Positions 26,949 to 37,900 of a stretch of 64,000 bases of DNA are shown here, piece by piece. The notes under the pieces are model-generated. The model was not told the DNA's origin and did no database searches. It saw nothing but the letters and a program-made list of their open reading frames with translations. The first letter of the stretch is position 1. Each line of letters begins with the position of its first letter. The stretch is from Clostridium weizhouense (GTDB taxonomy: Bacteria > Bacillota > Clostridia > Clostridiales > Clostridiaceae), in the NCBI RefSeq assembly GCF_019431045.1, contig NZ_JAHXPT010000006.1:1-64000 (forward strand). The letters run 5' to 3'. The position numbers were made by a program, and so were the translations under genes.

Positions 26949-27428
26949 ATGAACAAATCATTAATTAAACCAATCAACAATGAAATCTTAAAGAAAAAGA
27001 AAAAAGGATTTACACTTGTAGAACTTATCATCGTTATTGCAATTATTGCAATTTTAGCGGCTATAGCTATTCCTAAATTTGGACAAGTTAGACAAGATGC
27101 CAAAGTAAGTAATGACATAGCAGCAGCTAAAAATATTCAAAGTACAGTTGCTATGTTAGTTGCTAATGGAACTATTAAAGAGGAGAAGGACATTACGGTA
27201 GATGAAAATGATGATTATGGTAAAGAGATAATTAAGAGAATTGATGGGGTAACAGTTCCAAAGGCAATAAAAGGTGAGAATTTTAAAGTTAAATTCGATA
27301 AAGGAGATGTAAAAGTTTTGGTAAATGGTGTGACATTAGCACCTGCTGATGAAGATACAACATCTGAATATATGAAAAAAGTAAATGGAAATACAGATAA
27401 TGAAAATACAGATAATGAAAATAATTAA
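26949..27428 (+). CDS. pilA: Major type IV pilin PilA
   Basis: 159-residue prepilin with a 20-residue basic leader ending KKKKKG, cleaved by PilD before FTLVELIIVIAIIAILAAIA, the hydrophobic assembly helix with Glu5. The C-terminal domain is small and ends in repeated Asn/Asp/Glu (NTDNE twice). I start at ATG 26949, seven bases after GGGGGGG, rather than at 26934, which would lack an RBS. It sits directly after pilC and is followed by its own terminator-like stem, consistent with higher expression than the neighbours. Confidence 0.93.
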   Translation: MNKSLIKPINNEILKKKKKGFTLVELIIVIAIIAILAAIAIPKFGQVRQDAKVSNDIAAAKNIQSTVAMLVANGTIKEEKDITVDENDDYGKEIIKRIDGVTVPKAIKGENFKVKFDKGDVKVLVNGVTLAPADEDTTSEYMKKVNGNTDNENTDNENN

Positions 27429-27440
27429 ATAAACTACAAC

Positions 27441-27476
27441 AAAGTGTAAAGCTTAATTTTTAGGCTTTACACTTTA
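27441..27476 (+). terminator. Stem after the pilin gene
   Basis: AAAGTGTAAAGC pairs with GGCTTTACACTTT (one wobble) across a T-rich loop, with only a short T-rich flank. Likely a partial terminator or 3' stabiliser for pilA mRNA. Confidence 0.7.
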
Positions 27477-27501
27477 CTCTATTAGCAACTATTAATTGAA
27501 A

Positions 27502-27627
27502 TTGACAATGGAGAATGGACAATTGACAATTTGGGATGAAATCACAAAGTGATTTCTAATATATTTTTTAAAGAAAGCCAATGGCTTTCCACCATAATTG
27601 TCCATTGTCAACTGTCCATTGTCAATT
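27502..27627. repeat. Dispersed repeat family A, copy 3
   Basis: Same plan as copy 2 with hairpins GAAATCAC-aaa-GTGATTTC and GAAAGCC-aat-GGCTTTC between GACAATGG and CCATTGTC arms. It separates pilA from pilM and leaves a good RBS (GGGGAGGG) just after it. Confidence 0.88.
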
Positions 27628-27655
27628 ATAAAAACGGGGAGGGAATTAAAAAAAT

Positions 27656-28825
27656 ATGGATAAGTTAAAGTTTGATTTTAGCAAGATAAAGGATTTTATG
27701 AATCTTGATGTTAAGGATTTAAAAGATAAGTTATTAAAGGGTACTAATAAGATAAAAAAGAACTCCCTTAAAAAGAGAGAGAAGAAGAGAAGAGTTGTGG
27801 CTTTTGATATGGGGAGTAAGAGCATAAAGATTACGGAAGGAATTTATTATAAGGGTAACTTAACAATTGATAAGTTTATAGAGTTTCCTACTCCTGAAGA
27901 AGCTATTATTGATGGTTTTATAGAAAAACGTGAACTACTTGTTACTGAATTAGGGAAGGTTTTAAAGCAAAATGGTATAAGTGCAAAGGAAGCTACTTGT
28001 ACTAATAATTCATCTTTAATTATTAATAGAGAGCTTATGATTCCAGAAGTTCAGGAGGATGAATTAGAAACTGTTGTAAGATATGAGATTCAGCAATACT
28101 TACCTATAAATTTAGATGATTATATATTGCAAATTACATTAATAGGAGAAGAATTTTCGGATTCAGGAAAGAAATTAGAAATTAGAGCAATTGCTTATCC
28201 TGAAAAGATGGCAAGGGGATATTATGATTTTTTAAAGGCATTAAATTTAAAACCTTTTGCATTAGATGTTAATTATAATGCTGTAAATAAGTTGATTAAT
28301 TATATAGATGTCATTAATAAACATCAATACAAAAAGGAGGATTCAGTTGCTTTTATTGATATGGGCGCAACTACTTTAGACGTTGATATTTATAATAAAG
28401 GAATTTTAAAATTTACTAGAATAATAAAAACTGGTGGAGTTTATCTTGATGAAATCTTATATGAAAGCGGCAATATTCCAATTGAGGAGATACAGGATTT
28501 TAAGATAAGCTGTATAGATTTAGAAAAAGAAGATTTAAATCCTCAAAATGAATTGATAAAGAATACTTTAGATGAATGGATTGATAAGATAGAAAAAATA
28601 ATAGGGTTTTATAAGAGTAAAAATTTTGGAGATGAAGTGGACAAGGTTTTTATTCATGGTGGAACATCAAGGCTTAAAGGTTTAGAAGAATATATGACAT
28701 TAAAGCTTGGAATAGAAACAATAAAGGTAAAAGAACTTCCACAAATAACTCTTAATTCTAATAATGATAGTCCTAAGAACATAGATAAGTTTGTTAATGT
28801 TATAGGCTCACTTATAAGGCTATAG
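27656..28825 (+). CDS. pilM: Type IV pilus assembly protein PilM
   Basis: 389-residue actin-like ATPase that forms the cytoplasmic ring under the PilN/PilO complex. Actin-fold motifs: VVAFDMGSKSIKI (phosphate 1), VAFIDMGATTLDVDI (phosphate 2) and FIHGGTSRLKGLEEYM (adenosine). An extra basic N-terminal extension of about 45 residues (KLKFDFSKIKDF, then LKKREKKRR) precedes the core, longer than in typical PilM. RBS GGGGAGGG. pilM, pilN and pilO follow with gaps of 13 and 1 bases. Confidence 0.93.
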   Translation: MDKLKFDFSKIKDFMNLDVKDLKDKLLKGTNKIKKNSLKKREKKRRVVAFDMGSKSIKITEGIYYKGNLTIDKFIEFPTPEEAIIDGFIEKRELLVTELGKVLKQNGISAKEATCTNNSSLIINRELMIPEVQEDELETVVRYEIQQYLPINLDDYILQITLIGEEFSDSGKKLEIRAIAYPEKMARGYYDFLKALNLKPFALDVNYNAVNKLINYIDVINKHQYKKEDSVAFIDMGATTLDVDIYNKGILKFTRIIKTGGVYLDEILYESGNIPIEEIQDFKISCIDLEKEDLNPQNELIKNTLDEWIDKIEKIIGFYKSKNFGDEVDKVFIHGGTSRLKGLEEYMTLKLGIETIKVKELPQITLNSNNDSPKNIDKFVNVIGSLIRL

Positions 28826-28838
28826 GGGGAAGAAGATA

Positions 28839-29396
28839 ATGAGAGATATAAACTTTTTTAGTAAGTATCAAAGACAAAATAATCAAAAAAAAGATTCATT
28901 GATTTATGTCTATAAGTTAGCAGCCTTAGTGGGAGCTATTATAGTTATTTCTTTAGGTGTTAATACATTTAGAATATTTTCATTAAATAAAAGTATAGAA
29001 TCTTATAATGAAAAGTTAAATGCACCTGATATTCAAGAAAAACTTAATGAAGCAGAAAAAATAAATTTTAAGATAGATGTATTATCCAAATATGATTCTA
29101 CATTAAGTGAGTTATCTAGTGTGATTTCAAAAAGAGATAATGTATCAGATAAATTATTAAATGATATACGTTCAACTATTCCAACGGATGTATCTTTTAA
29201 AAACTTAGAGATAAATAATGATGTTTTAACTTTACAAGGGGTATCAAAATCAAGAGAAGCAGTGGGTGAAATGCAACACAATTTAAAAAAATTAGATGTA
29301 ATTAGAGAAGCTTTTGTTAATTCATTAGATATTGGTGGTTCTGTAGAGGGAGAATACTCCTTTGATATAAAATGCGTGATAAGGGGTGTTAATTAA
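28839..29396 (+). CDS. pilN: PilN-like pilus alignment subcomplex protein
   Basis: 185-residue bitopic protein starting MRDINFFSKYQ, the short cytoplasmic PilM-binding sequence of the PilN family. One TM helix follows (about 27-47, AALVGAIIVISLGVN), then a coiled coil and a ferredoxin-like C-terminal domain. Thirteen bases after pilM with RBS AGGGGGAAG. Together with PilO it aligns the platform. Confidence 0.88.
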   Translation: MRDINFFSKYQRQNNQKKDSLIYVYKLAALVGAIIVISLGVNTFRIFSLNKSIESYNEKLNAPDIQEKLNEAEKINFKIDVLSKYDSTLSELSSVISKRDNVSDKLLNDIRSTIPTDVSFKNLEINNDVLTLQGVSKSREAVGEMQHNLKKLDVIREAFVNSLDIGGSVEGEYSFDIKCVIRGVN

Positions 29397-29397
29397 T

Positions 29398-30684
29398 ATG
29401 AAGATAAGTAAAAGAGAAAAGATGATGCTATGTATATTAGGTATTGTATTAATTAGTATTCTTTATTATCAATTTATATATTTAAAACAGACTTCAAAGA
29501 TAGCTGATAAGACAAAATCAAAGAATGAGATTGAAGAAAAATATAACAATTCTATAAATACAATTAATGCTTTAGATAAAAGGAAAAGTGATATTAAGGT
29601 ATTGGACACAAAAGTAAAGGATAAATCATCTCTATTTTTCCCAACAATAAGTCAAGAACATATAATTTTAGAACTAGATCAATTACTTAAAAAGAGTGGA
29701 TTAGATGGTGGATTTAATTTTAAACCTATAGCTGTTGAAGGAGTAGAATCTTCGGAAAAGACACAAGAAAATTTGAAAGAAAGCTCATTGCAATCAATGG
29801 TTGATAATTATAAGGCAATAGATAAGAATAATAAAAATTCTAGTGTGAATAGTAAAAGTAATCAAAGTGAAGAAACACAAGTTTCTTCAAGTAATTCTGA
29901 AATTAAAGAGAAGAAATCACAAACTAGTGAAGGTGATTCAAACAAATCTAATGATTCTAAGAAAACATCAATAGAACAGATTAAATTAGAACTTAATTTT
30001 AATGGAAGTTATGCTCAATTAAATAACTTTTTAAATTCAATCAGATTATATAATAGAAAAATTGTGGTTAATTCTATATCAATAAATCAAAAAACTTTAG
30101 AACAGATAAGTGGAAATATGAATGTTGAAATATATGCAGTTCCAAAGATACATGATGATTTAGAAGAGTATTTAAAATGGAGTTTAAATAATACTTATGG
30201 TAAAAATGATCCATTTAGTGGTGAAGCAGCAGGAAATAGTATAGTTTCTAAAGATGAAAAAACTAGTGATTTTATTATGTCATCAAAATCAAACACCTCT
30301 GTTTTACCAACAGTTATGATAGGAAAAAGTAATGATAGTTTGAGAACTTCTTATGTATATGAAGATAGTAATAATCAAGAAGAAATTGAAATTGTGTTAA
30401 CAAAAAATGATGATAAATATTATTATAAATACAAGACAACAAATGAATCATATCCATCTCAATATGGAGGACTTGGAGTAGAATTTATTCCTGTATCAGA
30501 CAATATTGTTATAGATGTTTTAAGTGAAAGTAGGGTAACTTCAAATGATAAATCTGGAGTGAAGATAAGTATTAAAAATGATACAGACAAGCTAGTGAAA
30601 GTAGAAATAAGTGGAGATGATACTAAAGATCCAAGAGTAGTAGTAAATGGAGATGGCAAAAACATAAGCGTGAGTAATAAGTAG
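29398..30684 (+). CDS. pilO: PilO-like pilus alignment protein, extended
   Basis: 428 residues: short N-terminal cytoplasmic part, one TM helix (about 8-27), a coiled coil, a Ser/Lys/Asn-rich linker (about 140-195), then a PilO-type ferredoxin-like domain (LELNFNGSYAQLNNFLNSI). About 200 further C-terminal residues (from around 235) form a beta-rich domain absent from Gram-negative PilO. I start at ATG 29398, one base after the pilN stop and 10 bases after AAGGGGTG, not the upstream in-frame ATG inside pilN. The size and tail suggest a Gram-positive-specific form. Confidence 0.82.
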   Translation: MKISKREKMMLCILGIVLISILYYQFIYLKQTSKIADKTKSKNEIEEKYNNSINTINALDKRKSDIKVLDTKVKDKSSLFFPTISQEHIILELDQLLKKSGLDGGFNFKPIAVEGVESSEKTQENLKESSLQSMVDNYKAIDKNNKNSSVNSKSNQSEETQVSSSNSEIKEKKSQTSEGDSNKSNDSKKTSIEQIKLELNFNGSYAQLNNFLNSIRLYNRKIVVNSISINQKTLEQISGNMNVEIYAVPKIHDDLEEYLKWSLNNTYGKNDPFSGEAAGNSIVSKDEKTSDFIMSSKSNTSVLPTVMIGKSNDSLRTSYVYEDSNNQEEIEIVLTKNDDKYYYKYKTTNESYPSQYGGLGVEFIPVSDNIVIDVLSESRVTSNDKSGVKISIKNDTDKLVKVEISGDDTKDPRVVVNGDGKNISVSNK

Positions 30685-30713
30685 ATTATGTTTTAAATTA
30701 AAGTTGATCTTAT

Positions 30714-30880
30714 AATATAAAGCTCATGGACAGGGAATTTGCTTTAATAACTCCAAAAATAAAGATTAGTCCAATTAATGCATGTTCCCAATCAAAGATT
30801 AGGACAAGCAATTAATTTGACAAATCTTCATTAGGAGATTATAGAAAGCAAATTCCAATGCCAGTTCGCCCTCATATTAT
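30714..30880. repeat. Dispersed repeat family B, copy 2
   Basis: About 167 bases with outer arms GGAATTTGCTTT / AAAGCAAATTCC and inner conserved blocks AATTAATGCATG and GACAAGCAATTAATTTGAC. Near-identical to 23497-23779 except for that copy's insertion. It lies between pilO and the first minor pilin. Confidence 0.85.
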
Positions 30881-30957
30881 AAGATCAACAATATATAAAA
30901 GCATAGTTAGTAAGTAGAATAGTAAGGATATCCTAAATAAGTAGGTGAGGATTTAGA

Positions 30958-31830
30958 TTGAATATTAAGAAGAAACAGAGAGGTTTTACTTTAATAGAGA
31001 TAATAATAGCATTTGCTTTATTTGCGATAATGATGGGTGGAATATATGGGATTATTTTATTGGCTATGAATAACAATAAAGCTGGTGAGGTTAAGCAGAA
31101 GGCAGCTTTGTATGGACAAGAAGTATTTGAGGATATTAAGAGTGGAAGTATAAATAAGATTGATAATGAAATGTATGATATTTCAGGAATAAATTTAAAG
31201 GAGGATTCTTCTAGTATTTTTAAAGGAAAAAAAACGTTTAAAGATGGGTATGAGGCTGAGATCACAATGGAAAGAAATACATCGATAACCCTTAATCATT
31301 CAAATGATAATATTAAATTTCATGATTTCAATATAACAGTTAGTGGAGAAAATGGTTTAATAAGACTTAAATCAGATGATAAGGAAAAAAGTTTACATTA
31401 TAATACGGAATCTGATGATTCACTAAAGATAATTGTTAACACAAAAACAAAGGATAAAATAAAGCAAGTAGAAATTAAGGATGAGAAAAATAATAAACTT
31501 TTAACTCTCTATCATGAAATAGGTAAGGATAAAGAAAACTATCAAATAAGATTATTTTTAGATTTAAAGGATTATAGAGCTATTAATAAGGATAGTAGTT
31601 TAAAGAAAATTATTATAGATGTATATAATGAGGATGATATTCCATTAAATATTATTTTAAAAAATTCATCAAAAGTGAATGTATCAGTAAATGGTAATTT
31701 AGGGAAGGTTCAAGGATATGATATTAATTCAGAGCTTTATAATATAACAGTTGAGATTAAGAATAAAAATATTAAGAGGGATGAAAAATTATTCACTGGA
31801 TATTCTACTCAAAATGTAAGATTTAATTAG
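30958..31830 (+). CDS. Minor pilin / pseudopilin (PilV- or PulI-like)
   Basis: 290 residues with a short basic leader KKKQRG cleaved before FTLIEIIIAFALFAIMMGGI, keeping the Glu5 of class III signal peptides. A beta-rich C-terminal domain follows with no family I recognise. Start is a TTG at 30958 preceded by AGGTGAGG. It opens the minor-pilin block, separated from pilO by the B repeat. Probably part of the initiation complex or pilus tip together with the next genes. Confidence 0.8.
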   Translation: MNIKKKQRGFTLIEIIIAFALFAIMMGGIYGIILLAMNNNKAGEVKQKAALYGQEVFEDIKSGSINKIDNEMYDISGINLKEDSSSIFKGKKTFKDGYEAEITMERNTSITLNHSNDNIKFHDFNITVSGENGLIRLKSDDKEKSLHYNTESDDSLKIIVNTKTKDKIKQVEIKDEKNNKLLTLYHEIGKDKENYQIRLFLDLKDYRAINKDSSLKKIIIDVYNEDDIPLNIILKNSSKVNVSVNGNLGKVQGYDINSELYNITVEIKNKNIKRDEKLFTGYSTQNVRFN

Positions 31831-31841
31831 GCGGTGATTAA

Positions 31842-34250
31842 ATGAAGAGAAAGAAAAAAGGGTCTAGTTTAATTACTGTAGTTATTATTTTTAGTGTTTT
31901 AATTACGGTAGGAACAGCTATGTTATCAATGACAGTTGGAGACTACAAGATGAGAGTTAAAGAAAGTACGCAAATAAAAAATTTGTATTCATCAGAATCT
32001 GGATTAGATTCAGCTTACTATATAATTATTAAAACATTTGATAAAGCTGCTGAATATGGTGACTTTAAGGTTAAACAACTTAAAGCAGGAAAGTGTCAAT
32101 GGGAACCACATCAAAGATTATATGAAATAGCTAAAGAAAAACGAGATAATGTTCTTAATAATAAAAATTCAACTTCATCAGAATGTAAAAAGGCTAAAAG
32201 GCAATTTAACAATGAATTAGAAGAACTTTCCAAATTAGAATTTGAAAGAAGTTTTAAAAATTTTATATCTAAAAGTCAAAATAATAATCAAGCATCATAT
32301 AAGGAAAAAATCCCAGAGAATTTTTTGGCAGATTCGATAACTAATACTAGTTATAATACTATGTCTTTTAACAATAGAGAAATTGAAAAAAATATAGATG
32401 ATAATGAATTTGAAAGGATGACTAAGCTAGAATTCATTAAATTATCTAATGATAACAAATTAGAACCAGAACTTTTTGTATATAGTGATGAAGATTTAAA
32501 GAAAATAAATGAATTAGAGAGAAAACTTAAATTTGATGAACAGAATAATGAAATACAGGATGCATTAAATAATCTAAAAAAAAGTGTAGATGGAATTAAA
32601 TTAGATAATAATGAGTTTAATATAACTATTACTTCAGAATTTAAGAGTAAAAATGAAAATGCACAAATTAACGGAGAAAATCTAAGAAGATTGCAAACTA
32701 GTTATACTATTGTGGTTCCAGAATATAAAGATATATCATTTTCAAATTCAATAACTAATGTTGTGTTAGATAATAAAGTTTTAATTGTTGGAGAGAATAT
32801 GAAGGTTAAAAATAGTAATCTAAATGTTAAAGGAAATATATTTGTTCAAGGAAAAGATGAAAGTACAGATGATTGGAAAACAAGAGATTATGATAAATAC
32901 AAGGGCGGAATAAAATTAAATTCAGATTCTAAAATTAAGTTGAATTTTAACGGTGATGTGGTTACTGGAAAGACTTTTAATATTGTGAATAATATAGATG
33001 TAATGCTTGAAGGAAATTTATATGCAACCAATATATATTTAGGACAAGAAAATCGTGATTATTCTAAAGAGTCTAATTTAAATGTAACTAAATCAAAAAA
33101 TAATAAGGAAACAGGAAAGGTATTTATTGATAATGATTTAACATTAAAAGCTAAGAATTCTAGTGTGAAAATAGATAAGTTTTATGGCCTTAATGATAAG
33201 AATATAAAACATGATAAGGAACATTCACATGATAAGGATGCTATTGATGGAAGAACTTCTAGCAGTATTATACTCAATGGAGAAGATAATAATTCTACTA
33301 TAGAAATAAACGAAGAAGCATATATAATGGGGGTTTCTCGTATTAACACTAGTACAAAAGATGGGTATAGCACTGGGGAATCTATAGGAATAAAGGACAA
33401 CTATCAGGCGTATTCTATACCATTAGATGATACTGAAAAATTTGAATATTATGATCCACTTCAGTTGTTAAAAGAAGATGATGTTATTAAAAAGAGTAAA
33501 CATTTCAAAAAATATTGGGATGATCCTAATAGAAAAGAAAGTGTTAAAGGTGCTGGTAGAGTTACATTACCTAAGAGAAATACTTATACTGTAGGAGCAA
33601 CAGTTTATACTGATAATGGTAAAAATATAGTTGGTGAAAGTAATTTTAATTTAAGTGATATGAAGATATCAGATAAAAGAGAAGATTATGCATCGAAGGT
33701 ATATAGAATGGGAAAAGGTGCAAATATTGATGTATATAATTCATTAGGAAAAGATGCAGTAACAGTTGAATCTTTAATGTATTTAGAGGATATAGATAAG
33801 GTGGATAATTATAAATTAGCAAACCAATCAGGAAATAATGAAAAGGCTATTTTTAATAAAGATCCTAATAAAACAATAATTATTAAAGAGGGTAATGGAG
33901 CAAATGAAGGAGAAATTGAAGAAGATGAAGACAATATTTATGTTTATAGTAAAGCAGGTAAAGTAAATGCATTTATTGCAACAGCTGGAGATGTAACAAT
34001 AGAGGGTAAAATGGACTTTGATGGTAGTATGATGATAAATAAAGACTTAAATATTATTGGTAGTGAAGAGAAAAATATATTATATGATAAAGAAGTAATT
34101 AATAGAATACAATCATCCAATAAAGAAATATTTGATGAGGTCTTTGCGCCTACATTAAATGGAGCAGAAGGAAACGATAGAAGTAGTGTTGATGTTCAAT
34201 ATGATTTAAATAAATTTATAAAAACTGGATTATGGAAAATAAAGAAATAA
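31842..34250 (+). CDS. PilX-like large pilus-tip protein
   Basis: 802 residues. The N-terminus, KKKGSSLITVVIIFSVLITVG, is a hydrophobic assembly helix without Glu5, as in PilX/GspK-like minor pilins, followed by YSSESGLDSAYY. The rest is a long Asn/Asp/Lys-rich body; its second half has repeated beta-strand units (LNVKGNIFVQG, GDVVTGKTFNI, FIATAGDVTIEGKMDFDG) suggestive of a beta-helix. Eleven bases after the preceding minor pilin with RBS AGGCGGTG. Large for a minor pilin, so it may itself project from the tip. Confidence 0.72.
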   Translation: MKRKKKGSSLITVVIIFSVLITVGTAMLSMTVGDYKMRVKESTQIKNLYSSESGLDSAYYIIIKTFDKAAEYGDFKVKQLKAGKCQWEPHQRLYEIAKEKRDNVLNNKNSTSSECKKAKRQFNNELEELSKLEFERSFKNFISKSQNNNQASYKEKIPENFLADSITNTSYNTMSFNNREIEKNIDDNEFERMTKLEFIKLSNDNKLEPELFVYSDEDLKKINELERKLKFDEQNNEIQDALNNLKKSVDGIKLDNNEFNITITSEFKSKNENAQINGENLRRLQTSYTIVVPEYKDISFSNSITNVVLDNKVLIVGENMKVKNSNLNVKGNIFVQGKDESTDDWKTRDYDKYKGGIKLNSDSKIKLNFNGDVVTGKTFNIVNNIDVMLEGNLYATNIYLGQENRDYSKESNLNVTKSKNNKETGKVFIDNDLTLKAKNSSVKIDKFYGLNDKNIKHDKEHSHDKDAIDGRTSSSIILNGEDNNSTIEINEEAYIMGVSRINTSTKDGYSTGESIGIKDNYQAYSIPLDDTEKFEYYDPLQLLKEDDVIKKSKHFKKYWDDPNRKESVKGAGRVTLPKRNTYTVGATVYTDNGKNIVGESNFNLSDMKISDKREDYASKVYRMGKGANIDVYNSLGKDAVTVESLMYLEDIDKVDNYKLANQSGNNEKAIFNKDPNKTIIIKEGNGANEGEIEEDEDNIYVYSKAGKVNAFIATAGDVTIEGKMDFDGSMMINKDLNIIGSEEKNILYDKEVINRIQSSNKEIFDEVFAPTLNGAEGNDRSSVDVQYDLNKFIKTGLWKIKK

Positions 34251-34361
34251 AATTTATTGTTATAAGTAACTTTTAGTGACATAAAAAATAATAAATTTTA
34301 AGTGCAAATTTTAGATAATGTATTTTTATGTGCAGTAATAGAAATGGAGGTAGATTTAATA

Positions 34362-34895
34362 TTGAGTAAAAAGAAAAGTGGGTTTACTTTACTTGAGTTG
34401 ATAATAGTTATGGCTTTAACACTTGTTATATTAGGAATGGTATTTCAAATGTTTAATACAAATAACAGAATAATGTCTGATGTTAATATTAAATCCACCT
34501 TACAAACAGAAGGACAAGCAATTGAAGAAAAATTAAGCAAAATAGGGATGCAAGCAAGTAGTATGAGTTGTGATAAAAACGATAATACACAAGTAATATC
34601 AATTAAATCATTAAATTCATCAGGTAAAGAATGTGAATTTGAAATAAAAAAACAAGTTAGAGAACTTTATATAATTGAATACAAAAATAATAATGGTAAA
34701 GACAAGGATAAAGAGAAGGATAAAGAGAAAATCAGTGAAAAATTACTTACAAATAATTTAGAGAAAATTAATGTATTATCCAAGGATGATACATCTGCGC
34801 AAATAGAAATTATCTTATCTAAAAAGAAAGGCTATAGTGATATAACATATCCAGTAAATATTAAATTTACATTTAGAAATAAAGAAAAAGAATAA
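34362..34895 (+). CDS. Minor pilin (PilW/GspJ-like)
   Basis: 177 residues: leader SKKKSG, cleavage before FTLLELIIVMALTLVILGMV with Glu5, and the MFNTNNRIMSDVNIK helix typical of PilW/GspJ-like pseudopilins. It includes a Lys/Asp/Glu stretch (KDKDKEKDKEK) at about residues 110-122. I start at TTG 34362, eleven bases after GGAGG; an upstream in-frame extension lacks an RBS. The gap of about 110 bases before it holds nothing recognisable. Confidence 0.83.
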   Translation: MSKKKSGFTLLELIIVMALTLVILGMVFQMFNTNNRIMSDVNIKSTLQTEGQAIEEKLSKIGMQASSMSCDKNDNTQVISIKSLNSSGKECEFEIKKQVRELYIIEYKNNNGKDKDKEKDKEKISEKLLTNNLEKINVLSKDDTSAQIEIILSKKKGYSDITYPVNIKFTFRNKEKE

Positions 34896-34943
34896 TTTTT
34901 TTAATGTATGAATTAGAAATATATAAGAAAGGGGGAAAAATGA

Positions 34944-37900
34944 ATGAATTTTAATTTTGAACATAACAAGAATAAGTATAGAATACTGACTATTTTTATA
35001 ACAATAATATTTATATTAAGCACTATTTTACCTGTTAGTGTTAATGCAATAAATAATGAGAAAGTAGTACCAGAAATTAAAGTAACTTATAAAGGAATAG
35101 AACCATCAAATCCTAAAGTTAGTCAAGATTTTAAAGTTAGATATAGAGTAGATCCACAAGGTTTTTATTATGAAGATTCTAAGCCGAAGGAAATAGTTTT
35201 AGTTTTAGATACGTCTAGCAGTATTAATAAGGAAATAAATCAATGGTGTGAAGATTATAATTATTATTGGTGTTATTCGTGCAAAAAATATATAGATAAT
35301 ACTCCTGAAGAACATAGGAATGAACGACCAAATTCTAATCATTCAATTAGCAGTGTAAAATATTGCAAAGAGCATAATACAGCTAGAAGACATTATACTA
35401 CAAAAATATATGAACTAAAAAAAGCTGCAAAAAACTTTCTTGATTCATTAACTTCTATTTCAACAGATGGACAAACGCCTAAAATGAAAAATTTAAAGAT
35501 AGGAATAGTAACATATACGAATAAAGGATATATTAATAAAGATTTAGTAGAAGTAACTGATTCTAATAGTATAAAAGATAATAATATAAAAGAGTTGAAG
35601 AATACTATAGATAATTTAACAGCTGATTATGGAAGAAATATTGGTGATGGATTACGAAAAGGTGTATATATGTTAAATAAATCAGATGATACTAATAAAA
35701 CAATGATATTTATGAGCAGTGGAGAACCAATTAATTTTTCAATGGACAATAAGTGGATAGACTATTATACAGTACTAGATGATGATAATGATAAGTATTA
35801 TGCAGTAAATTATCCGAATAGTAATTGTTTAGAATATGCTAAAATTATAGGCGGAATAATAAATGAAAAAAAATATAATGTTTTTTCTATAGGATATGGA
35901 CTTGGAGATGAAAATAGTAGTTCTAATCAAAAAATGAAAGAAATACATGAGTCAATGGGAGGAACAGAAAATACATTTTTCCCAACTGCTGAAGGTGATA
36001 TAGATAAAGTATTTCAACAAATTACAGATAATATGATAAAAGTTTCATTTGATGATGTTAAATTAAATCTTAATTTTGATGATAATATAACCATGGTAAG
36101 TGGATTTGAAAGTACTAATGGAAACAATGGGGTAATAAAAATAAATCCAATAGTATATACAAAAGATAAGAATAATCAATATACTGCAACACCAGCATAT
36201 CAAGAAATTGAATTTACTGTTAAGGCAAAGAAAGAGGGAGAACTTAAGTTACTTAAAGAAGGAAGTAACTTAAGTTATACAGATATTAATGGAAATTTAA
36301 AAGAAATAGCTATAGATTCTCCTACTGTTAAAATAGAACCATATGAACAAACAGATAAAGGAATAAGGATTTTAGAAGTTGAGCCAGCTGATAGTTTTAA
36401 ATTAAATATTAATGGCAATAATAAAACAGGAATAGATACAACACAAAGAAATGGATATGAAATAATAGTTGAGCATATGTCTATGCCAGAATTTATAGGT
36501 AATAAAAATGAATTAAATGGAAAGTATGATGTTATAGTTATCGGTAGATATGTAGATAATAGTATCAAAAATAATGGGTATCAGTTTAATGATTATAGTG
36601 GATTGGAAAATGATATTACAGAGTTAAAGTCAAAGGAAATTAAAGATTTTATTAACTCTGGTCAATTGGTATATTTGGATGTTTATTTATATAATACTAA
36701 TGCCAGAAAATTAAATAAACTTTTGTGGGAATATCAGAATCAAACTACTGATAATTTAATTGAAGATATGAGTGTAAATGATTATTACAATAAGTATTAT
36801 AATAATGAAATTACACTTGATAAGATTATCGATAAATATATAGAAAGAATAACTCAAAATTCAAGTTTAAAAAGACCAAAATTATCTGTACAAGAAAAAC
36901 CAATTGGTGATAGTAAGGATGATGAATTGGGTAGTATTGATAAAAGAAATATGAAATTTAAGATAAATTTAAATGATGTTAAAGATGAAGAAGTAACAAT
37001 AAAACTATATTTAGATATTAATGGTGATGGGTTATTCAAAGAAGAAGAAGCAGTAAAAATTATGGATAAGGTGAAGATTATAGATGGAAGTTATAGTTTT
37101 GAGTATAAGTTTTATAATGATTACCCTGAATTTATAGGTTATTTAGATTGGCGTATAGAAGTAAGTAAACCTAATGTTTTAGGATTTAATAACCCTATTA
37201 TTTCTTACGCTGATGGAAATGTATTATTTAGAAGAGTAAAGAAAGAAAAAAGAAAAATAAATGTTTTACAAGTGGCACCATATGGAAGAAATGACTTAAA
37301 AGATAATCAAAGAAAAAATTTAAATTTAGCTGAAAATGTAGAGTTTAAAAATTTATTAAAAGAATTAAAAGATTATGATATAAAAGTAGATGTAATTAGT
37401 TATGAAGATTTTTATCAAGGATCTTTTAAAGGACCTGGAAGAGATTCACTTAAAAAAAGTGATTATGATATTGTTATAGCTGGTTTTTCAGATTGTTATA
37501 GTGATAAGATGAATCAGAGAGCATTAGATGAAATTAAAGATTATATAAAAGTTGGACAAGGGTTAATGCTTACTCACGATACATTATGGTATAAATTAGA
37601 GGATATTAGAAGTTCGGATAAATTTATAAAGCAATTTAGGGACTGTATTGGACAATCTAGGTATAGAGATGAGGAATTTAATATAAATGAATATGATATT
37701 GATGGAGTAAATAAGATACCTCATGACAAAGATAAACCATATGGAAATTCAAAAGAAGCAATAGGAAGTACTTTATGGGCTAGAAAATCTGATACTGATG
37801 TTAATAATAGTAATAGTACTGAAGTATATAGAGTAAATAAATCATTAATAACTAATTATCCTTTTGAATTAGGTGAAACAATAAGAGTTAGAAGAACTCA

